Shown: positions 56,883 to 64,000 of the stretch, in pieces
Position numbering within the stretch: position 1 is the stretch's first letter
Layout of the letters: every line of letters begins with the position of its first letter
NCBI RefSeq assembly: GCF_009017415.1
Contig: NC_092405.1
Span: 682,001-746,000, forward strand
Direction of reading: 5' to 3'
Origin: Aspergillus flavus
Taxonomy: Eukaryota; Ascomycota; Eurotiomycetes; Eurotiales; Aspergillaceae
Length of the DNA: 64,000 nucleotides
The notes under the pieces: model-generated
Databases searched by the model: none
What the model saw: only the letters and a program-made list of their open reading frames with translations
Told to the model about the DNA's origin: nothing
Made by a program: the position numbers and the translations under genes

Positions 56883-58908
56883 CGCAATCTGGACAGAATG
56901 AAGAGGCTGTTGATGTCTTTCCTGTGGTAAGGAAGAGTATAGAGATGGCATGAAGTTAAAAGCCAAGGTAGAATCCATATCCGAAGTTTGACAAAATAAA
57001 CCATATTTAATTGATGAGCTTCGGAGATCTGTGCCCGCCAACTATTTGTTATTATTGAAGCCTTCAAAGGCCTTGTATTGTCAGCAAGGACAGGCTAGAT
57101 TGGGTCTATAGTGGCTACTAGTAGCAATAGAATATCCTATTGTACAATGAGGGAAGTGTTCCTGTACTAATCAATAGTCCTATATTGACAACAATAGCAA
57201 GTTTCATGATGGGTGGTGTATTCACAGTCACAATAAGACCATTTTGATTGTGCCTGTGACTGCATAATTGAGTGGCTATTATTATTGTGTTTCAAGCCCC
57301 ATCTATATACGACCCTTCCTAATACAAACAAGAACACACACCAACACTAGACTTTTATGTTAAGAGTATGCGCAACTACCTTCCCTCGCTCACTCTAACC
57401 CTGACTCGCATTCCATACTGCATTGTACAGCGATTCGTGGACAATCATAGCCCATGCTCCAATCCTCGTCAAAGCCTTGTCGCCATGAAAATAAGTAAAG
57501 CGTGCTTTGTATTACCTCCGTCATTGAGGTGAAAGGTCCACACTCTCGATAGATATTTTTATTTCTTTTTTTGTGTTGTACGTCCTAGTAGATGATCTAA
57601 GAGGAGGTTGCATGCTTGTCACTTGTCCGGTCCGCTCGGCATGCCGTGGGAATTGCCGATTTAGTTTAGAGTACACGGGCACTAGTATTATCATATCACA
57701 ATCATTTATTGGCCAGAATGATATATTTTCAATTTCTGAGAAGAAAGTCGCCCCAGCCGCAATGGAAGCATCCGAGTTGTTCGTTCTACTTTGACTAGGC
57801 TCCATTACTATCCTAGGTAATGTCCATGGCTCAAGGGTTGTTGAAAAAATCTAGAGACAAGCACTGAGACTTTGCTGGCCCCCCGCCAAATGTTGTAGAC
57901 TTCATTCCCGAAGACCACCGTTCTTGGAATGGATAGCGAAGAGTATTGCTATTTGGCCAATTGGGGACTTCACCTAAGAAACTCGACATACTTGATTCCG
58001 GAGTAGCCAAGGGAATCATGACGGTAAAAGTGGGATTCAAAAAAACTACCCTGGATCGTAAACACGGTAGTTTCGAGGTTTTGCAAGTAGGAGTGAGCGT
58101 TAGTACTAGTGATCGTCGATTGGATGGTGAAAATCAGGACTAACCTCAGTCATGGGGGAATTAGTATTGTAAGCGAGCCTGTAAAGCATGAACACTCAAA
58201 TTGGTTCACTGATTAGTGTTACTGATGCATCTGCCTCCCACAATCGCCGTGCCTGTCTCCATGTTCCCCATCCATAGTCCGTACACTGGAGCCCCATCAA
58301 TTAAATTGAAAGGCAAAAGCATCGGCATGTTCATTCACCAATGACAGGCGGCAGAATCGGCGCAGAAATCCCGGCGATTCTGCCGATGCTGTATGTCACG
58401 TGTACATACTCCACATGCCGACTTTCGCTTCCGCAGGGACTCCAGACTCTCGGAACGAACGACGGCACTGACGTTCAAGGTTTCCCCACACGCTCAGTCG
58501 TGCTTCCCCCCAATGACATACCGTTATTCCCTATTGCTGACTAGCCCAGGACCCTCCCCTACTGCAATTCATTACCTGATACCCCAACTTAAGCAACCAT
58601 GTATGGTTTCTCCCGTCGATCCAACCGAAAATGAATGCCGTTGTGGTTCTCCGTGGCAGGCTTCGATACTGCTCACCGGGATCCCTACAACAAGCCCTCA
58701 TTATTTATAAATGAGCGCTTCACCCTTTGAAATTCACTTCTTCTCCTTGTAACACTTTCACTTCAACTTTAACTATTCATGTTGGTGATGGTTTAACCTG
58801 TCCTACATTTCATAACTCTTACCTCATACTGTCATTTGTCGATCCTCATCCCCACAGTCGCGAATACCAAAGCAATCAAAAGCTTAATTTTCGCATTTTG
58901 CCGCCGAT
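56883..58908. other. 2.0-kb intergenic region
   Basis: Contains the promoter of the 56882 minus gene and of the flavoprotein gene. Minus-strand open stretches at 57521-58040 have no recognisable domain or splice logic. A pair of nested inverted repeats lies at 58318-58390. Confidence 0.45.
58318..58390. repeat. Split palindrome with a GGCA duplication
   Basis: The 16-mer at 58375-58390 (CGATTCTGCCGATGCT) has its complement in two pieces to the left, AGCATCGGCA (58318-58327) and GGCAGAATCG (58350-58359). They share GGCA and are separated by 22 bases. A 16-bp perfect palindrome interrupted by a short insertion flanked by GGCA would produce this. It sits about 520-590 bases upstream of the flavoprotein ATG. 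Confidence 0.65.
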
Positions 58909-60938
58909 ATGGCTCAAACGCAAGAGAAATACGATATTGTCATCGTGGGCGCAGGCCCTGTTGGTATTCTTTTGTCCCTGTGTATGTCACGATGGGGTTA
59001 CAAGGTTAAGCACATCGACAACCGGCCAGTTCCCACTGCCACAGGTCGCGCCGATGGTATCCAGCCTCGTTCCACTGAGATTCTCCGTAACCTCGGCCTG
59101 AAGCGCCAGATCATGGCCTACAAGCCCGCTAAGGTTTACGATGTCGCATTCTGGGATCCTCTCCCCGGCGAACAAGGTATCCATCGCACTGGCAGTTGGC
59201 CTAGTTGCCCACGTTTCATCGACACCAGATATCCTTTCACAACCCTTGTTCACCAGGGAAAGATCGAGCGGGTATTTTTGGACGAGATTGAAAAGGCCGG
59301 TACCACAGTCGAGAGACCCTGGACTATTACCGGATTCAAGAATGATGGCTTGGACGAGACATACCCCGTCGAGGTGCAGCTGAAGTGCCTTGACACCAAC
59401 GTCATCCAAACAGTTCGCTCTAAGTACCTCTTTAGCGGTGAAGGAGCCCGGAGTTTTGTCAGACAGCAGCTTGGTATCCAGATCCATCACAAGGATCCTA
59501 TCTCTTATGTGTGGGGTGTTATGGACGGTGTTGTGAGGACAAACTTCCCTGATATTGAGGTGAGAAAACGAATGTCCATGACTCAACTGATCAAACACTG
59601 ACGAATTTTGCGTATAAAACAGACCAAGTGCACAATCCACTCCGACGCTGGTTCGATCATGGTGATTCCCCGTGAGGACAACATGGTCCGTCTGTATGTC
59701 CAGATTGCTTCATCCTCGGACCCCGACTTCAACCCAAGAAAGACGGCGACTGCGGAGGAAGTCCAAGAGGTTGCGAAGAAGATTCTGAAGCCATACTGGG
59801 TTGAATGGGATCGCGTAGAGTGGTACTCTGTCTACCCTATTGGGCAGGGTATCTCCGAGAAATATACCCTGGACGAACGAGTCTTCATGGGCGGTGATGC
59901 CTGCCACACCCACAGCGTATGTCAAGCCAATTTCTAACAATACGTTTCTTCTTCGAGCTAACTCTCCTTTAGCCCAAGGCCGGCCAGGGTATGAACACTG
60001 CATTCCACGACGCTTTGAACATGGCTTGGAAGCTCCATGCTGTCGAATCTGGACTCGCCGATCGCTCCATTTTGAGCACTTACGAGACTGAGCGCAAGGA
60101 CATTGCAGAGACTTTGTTGAACTTTGATGCGAAATACGCTTCGCTGTTCTCCAAGCGTCGTCCCACTGCTGGAGAGGTTGGCTCTGCTAGCCATGCCACC
60201 GTTGCGTCTGGCGGTGAAGAGGAGGATGAGTTTGTTAAGACCTTCAAATCATCATGCGAATTTACCAGCGGTTACGGTGTTGCCTACAAGCCCAACATCT
60301 TTAACTGGGATTCTAGCCACCCGGCCAAGTCGTCTCTGTTCGAAGTTCCCGGCGTGAGACTGGCCGCCGGACGCGCTTTCACGCCGTCGACAGTTACTCG
60401 ACTGGCAGATGCCAACTTTGTGCATTTGGAGCAAGAGGTGCCAGCCAATGGTGCATTCCGTATCTTTATCTTCGCAGGTAAACAGGAGAAGACAAAGAAG
60501 GCCATCACAGACCTTGCGGCAAACCTGGAAAAGGAGCGCTCGTTCCTGTCGGTCTACCGCAGACCCGATATTGCTGATGTTTCATTCTTTGAGCGTCACC
60601 AGCCTCACTCCAAGCTCTTCACCCTCTGCCTGGTGTACGCTGCGCAGAAGAACCAGGTTGACATGGAGGCTGTGCCCCAGATTCTCCGCGATTACCACCA
60701 CCACATCTATGCGGACGACATCCCCGACGTGAGAGTCCCTAATGCCAAGTTCGCCGCACACGAGAAGCTTGGCTTTGACCCCGAGAAGGGAGGTGTGGTT
60801 GTCTGCCGCCCAGACAGCCATGTTGCCTGTACCGTGCAGTTGGTCGAAGGCAGCGGCACCGCGGATGCCCTGAACGCCTACTTTAACGCTTTCTCAACCA
60901 AGCCGTTGGGCCAGGACCAACAGCAAAGCCGTCTTTGA
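58909..60938 (+). CDS. FAD-dependent aromatic hydroxylase (phenol 2-monooxygenase-like)
   Basis: Three exons (58909-59559, 59623-59916, 59973-60938) give 636 residues, matching fungal phenol hydroxylase-type flavoproteins (about 620-660). [14 protein letters not shown] (GxGxxG at 14-19) binds FAD. The GD motif is [11 protein letters not shown] with Asp near 309, continuing across the second intron as [21 protein letters not shown]. The C-terminal thioredoxin-fold dimerisation domain is recognisable by [10 protein letters not shown] and [17 protein letters not shown]. It uses NADPH and oxygen to hydroxylate a phenolic ring, such as phenol or hydroxybenzoate. No pathway partner lies nearby, so substrate is open. 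Third-position C bias is stronger than in neighbouring genes, suggesting good expression. Introns are GTGAGA..AACAG and GTATGT..TTTAG. Confidence 0.93.
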
Positions 60939-61328
60939 TTCACGATGAACCTGTCTATTCTGTAGCCTTTTGATGTACATAGCACCTTGTTTTTTCTTTC
61001 TGTCATATTGGCTGGGTCTAGCCTGAGCACTTATGTATGACCCGCATTCTTGGCGTTCGTTGTATATATACCTGCAATAGAAGAATTCCCTTTAGAACAT
61101 TAACTCAAGTTTTGACCATAATTCAGATAATGCTCTGTATTGTTAGTTGTGTAACAAGAACTGTCATTGTTATGGGTGCACGTTCCTGGTGGTGTGTGCG
61201 CGGAAGACGCTCACCGTGACTACATAATTATTTCTCTTTGCGGAAGTCATTCCCCGCACAGATTAATTATCAAGATCTTCATCAACAGCACTCGCAGTTG
61301 CAAACTGTACCAACAGCCAGACAACAAG
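60939..61328. other. Intergenic region
   Basis: 390 bases between two + genes. No gene seen. Confidence 0.5.
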
Positions 61329-62154
61329 ATGCTTTCTCTAGTCCTTTCAGCTGAACTCACAGGGTAAGTGTGTTCTAATCGTGGTTTCAAATTTATGAAT
61401 AACTCCACTTTTTGATTCTACTCAGTCTGTATTCAATATTTGCATAGCTTCCCCGCATCTCACCATATATAATACAATCATGGCTGTAGCTCACCTTAGT
61501 ATAGAGTCACCGACCTTCGCCCTCAAGATACTCCTGAGGATCCCTACTACTACACTTTCAAGGTGCAATGCACGTCCTGTCGGGAGACACACCCAAACTG
61601 GGTCAGCTTCAACCGTTTTGTAAGTCATGTCTGGCGAATCTCCTGTCCTCGGCCGTTGGAACAATTCCTGAAAATCACTTTGACTCAAGCTAAGTACAAA
61701 TCATACAGGAGCAACATGAAATCCCTGGAAGCCGCGGAGAGGCGAACTTTGTCTGGAAATGCAAGCTTTGCCAAGTCAGTTCGATCATTCCCCACACGCC
61801 TCGCCCTGCCTGCAGCTAACAAGTGTGACCAGAAAACCCATTCCGCTTCTATTGTCGCAGGTCCCAATGTGTACGAAGCGGACGAGAAGCGCAAGGGCCG
61901 GAAAGTGATCGACATTGACTGCCGCGGTCTTGAATTTACCGATTTTAAAGCTGATGTGAGTTGCGCCTTCTCATTGCAAGCGATTGGATGTGATTCTAAT
62001 AGGCTACTAGGGCGAATGGCAGGCGAAGGGCACCGAGTCTTCCACTCCCTTTACGGCCATCGACCTGTCTGAGGGCGAGTGGTATGACTATGATGAGAAA
62101 GCTGGAGATGAAGTCGCCATTAAGGAAATCACCTGGGAGGTGGGAAGAGGTTGA
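61329..62154 (+). CDS. DUF866/UPF0587 zinc-binding protein (CXXC motif-containing, C1orf123 homologue)
   Basis: Five exons (61329-61363, 61505-61619, 61709-61774, 61833-61955, 62011-62154) give 160 residues, the normal size for this eukaryotic family. Zinc ligands are two CXXC pairs: C34-TS-C37 in KVQCTSCRETH and C68-KL-C71 in WKCKLCQKTHSASI. Other family features are GVTDLRP near the start, NWVSFNRF, GSRGEANFVWKC, IDCRGLEFTDFK and GEWYDYDEKAGDEVAI. The family is cytosolic; the human protein CZIB binds zinc, but its role is poorly defined. The splice CQ-KTH (donor GTCAGT) is less canonical than the others, but restores the usual CKLC+K/R arrangement. Confidence 0.93.
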
Positions 62155-62742
62155 GAGGTCTCATTTTACTGGAAATACCGCACCATTGATGACGGCATGG
62201 TCTACAATAGCATTCTAACTTCTCTAATTATCTTTTCTGTTGAAATTGCCTGTTGATTGTGGCTAGAAATATCTAGTAATATCTTCATGCTATCCCTTCT
62301 GCAGTGTGATATCTTCGGGCAACATGAGGAAAATTACTTAACGAAAGATGTCAGCCGTAAGCGTCATGAATAAGGAGCCAGGAAAGATCTATGAATGGCA
62401 ATATTGAGGAGTGCAATTTTTACTTGAATGTATTTAAGCTTCCTGTTTATGGATAAAGGCGGTGACAAGGAGCATATTGTTATTGGCTGCTTCAAGACCG
62501 GCAATACTGCATTTTCGCTGGCAAGGAACCTTCAATCCGCATCCGCCTGTCGAGAGTTGGCGACCGCGATAATCCTTTAACTAGCTCAACACGCGACCAG
62601 CACAAACAGCACTTCGACGCTGGACCAAGTTTTTGATTCAGCTGGTTGATTACCCTCTCGTCGAATCGACGCGATATCGTCAAACGGGTTACGCTCTCTT
62701 CAGAACCGTTCAGTCGCGGACCCCGACCAGACAAGCATAACC
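62155..62742. other. Intergenic region
   Basis: About 590 bases between two + genes. Minus-strand open stretch 62492-62734 has no recognisable features. No gene seen. Confidence 0.5.
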
Positions 62743-63335
62743 ATGAGTGTCAGTATCTAGTACTTGCTCTTTTACGATTCAAGTCCAACATGGCTTGCCA
62801 GCACAGGGACTTTGAACTTATGCTGACTTCGTTTGTAGTTCCAACCAGTCAACCCCCGCCCTTTCTTGCAAACTAGGTACGCGTTACTATTATCCCATCG
62901 CACTCTTTCGGTCGCATTGAGCTTTTCTTCCGCCTAACCCAGACGCCGCGAGTATTGCCTATCTAACAGATGATATATAGGGTCGGTACGGAGATGGTCA
63001 TTCGTCTTAAGTGGGGCCAGACCGAGTACAAGGGCAAGCTGGAGAGCATCGACTCATACATGAACGTGCTGTTGCGGGACACGGAAGAGTTCATTGATGG
63101 AAAGAACACAGGAACTCTTGGACTTGTGCTTATTAGGTATGTTTACTTATTGGTCTGGCATGGTTGAAGCCTGGCGGATGGGTGGTTCTCCGCTTGGGGG
63201 CCGATTCTGCTTTGGTTTCAAAATTCACAATGGTAAAGAAGCTTTCGCTGACCTCCGGCTTCACACAGGTGTAACAACATTCTCTGGATGGGATCGGCAG
63301 ACAACGTCGAAATGACGGATCTGGGGCTGCGGTAG
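62743..63335 (+). CDS. SMX3: Small nuclear ribonucleoprotein F (SmF)
   Basis: Four exons (62743-62748, 62839-62876, 62981-63136, 63269-63335) give 88 residues; human SmF is 86. The first exon encodes only Met-Ser and is followed by GTCAGT. Joined, the start is MSFQPVNPRPFLQTRVGTEMV, the usual SmF beginning. Sm1 motif: VIRLKWGQTEYKGKLESIDSYMNVLLRD. Sm2 motif: LGLVLIRCNNILWMGSADN, with the RCNN RNA-binding element (RGNN in most Sm proteins, RCNN in SmF). SmF is part of the heptameric ring on U1, U2, U4 and U5 snRNAs in the spliceosome. The tiny first exon means automated calls may start at a wrong downstream ATG. LSm6 is the nearest alternative; the N-terminus and RCNN favour SmF. Confidence 0.93.
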
Positions 63336-64000
63336 AGAAAGGTTCGACCAGACGTCGTTCACGAAACACCATGCGAGGGCGAAATGCATATACCAGCTTG
63401 TGTCTCCTTGGGAAAGATACGTCGGTGAGGATATGGATGAAGGAGAATTGTTAAATGAGCTTTGAGAACTGGCCATCACAGGCTCTGTCTATCTTCTTGT
63501 TTCTGGCACGAGGCGTTTTCAATGATGGCTTCTAAATACAATTTTTTTGGGTGACATGGCAATTCAATCTGCAAACGGTGAAGAGCCTTGAATTTGCGAT
63601 CTAAGGAACAAAAAAGTCCTCTTTATCGCTGGCGCTCAATCATCAAATAATGGCAATGTCGTGCTGTTTGCGAAGCATGCGATAATAAAATGTTTTAATG
63701 TGTTGAAGTATATAACCACCTAGACCAACCAAGTTAAAGGAGCAGTGGAAATCAACCCAAAGTTTTTGTGGGATACATTGACTGTATCGAGACAATAAGT
63801 AATTCTGCTCATGGGCAGTGCTATCGTGATTTTGCCGGACGAATAATATTACCCCACCTTATAGAAGTCCCCATGGCTTATTGTCCGTCCTTCTGCCAAA
63901 CAACATCTGACGGAAGTGATACCAACACCCTGTTAATTGGTTGATTTACTACTCATTCGATCACTGATCATGAACAGCCATAGCCAAAATCCAGATGACT
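63336..64000. other. Right-end flank
   Basis: 665 bases after the SmF stop. I see no coding exon or RNA gene. Confidence 0.5.

Noticed and set aside
57521..58040. Two minus-strand open stretches (94 and 69 codons)
   Set aside because: Possible decayed gene, but no family features and no convincing join between them.

Overview
This window is fungal nuclear DNA. Every multi-exon gene carries short introns (about 50-200 nt) with GT..AG ends, mostly GTAAGT/GTRNGT donors and internal CTRAY branch sites. The protein set is that of a filamentous ascomycete: XlnR, ergothioneine synthase Egt1/EgtA, CnxE, Kei1 and an XprF-type hexokinase-like protein. The spliced XlnR is 971 residues, the length I recall for Aspergillus oryzae, so Aspergillus section Flavi is my best guess (inference, no search run). 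I also recall xlnR and egtA being near neighbours in A. fumigatus, which would make this a conserved Aspergillus block.

Layout. 1-3216 holds no gene I can support, apart from a probable long leader of the first gene. 3.2-9.2 kb: hexokinase-like regulator (+), small mitochondrial-type protein (-), TFIIA gamma (+, sharing a 211-bp promoter gap with the previous gene), and two unrecognised proteins that converge (+ and -). 9.2-12.7 kb: gene-poor, with one intron-containing tRNA (-), probably elongator tRNA-Met. 12.7-17.5 kb: aldehyde dehydrogenase and egtA, both (-). 19.5-24.4 kb: DUF92/TMEM19-like membrane protein (-), a radical SAM protein (-), and a small gene broken by one in-frame stop (+). 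24.4-27.4 kb: xlnR (-) with a 2.3-kb upstream region. 29.8-41.2 kb: mitochondrial RNA polymerase, RNA polymerase III subunit RPC5/Rpc37, and sulfite reductase beta subunit, all (-). 42.7-47.1 kb: Kei1 (-), Rab6/Ypt6 GTPase (-), V-ATPase c'' subunit (+, divergent from Ypt6). 47.6-57 kb: CnxE (+), SAM methyltransferase (-), DDHD phospholipase (-), a small gene with a frameshift-like structure (-), and an unrecognised three-exon protein (-). 58.9-63.3 kb: phenol-hydroxylase-like flavoprotein, DUF866 zinc protein, and spliceosomal SmF, all (+).

How the genes relate. This is mainly a housekeeping neighbourhood, not a biosynthetic cluster. Weak themes are sulfur and redox metabolism (egtA, sulfite reductase, molybdenum cofactor synthesis), carbon-source regulation (xlnR, XprF-like protein), basal transcription and RNA processing (TFIIA gamma, Pol III RPC5, mitochondrial RNA polymerase, SmF), and endomembranes (Ypt6, Kei1, V-ATPase c'', DDHD lipase). 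I see no virus, transposon, CRISPR array or secondary-metabolite core enzyme.

The observations most worth checking are: a canonical A-AAA-AAG slippery heptamer exactly where a small ORF would have to shift to the -1 frame (55115-55121); a small gene intact except for one internal TAG (23375-23377); an 18-bp palindrome containing the XlnR motif GGCTAAA in xlnR's own upstream region (28049-28066); and a palindrome apparently split by 22 bases flanked by a GGCA repeat upstream of the flavoprotein gene (58318-58390). Exon boundaries were derived by hand from reading frame and splice motifs.
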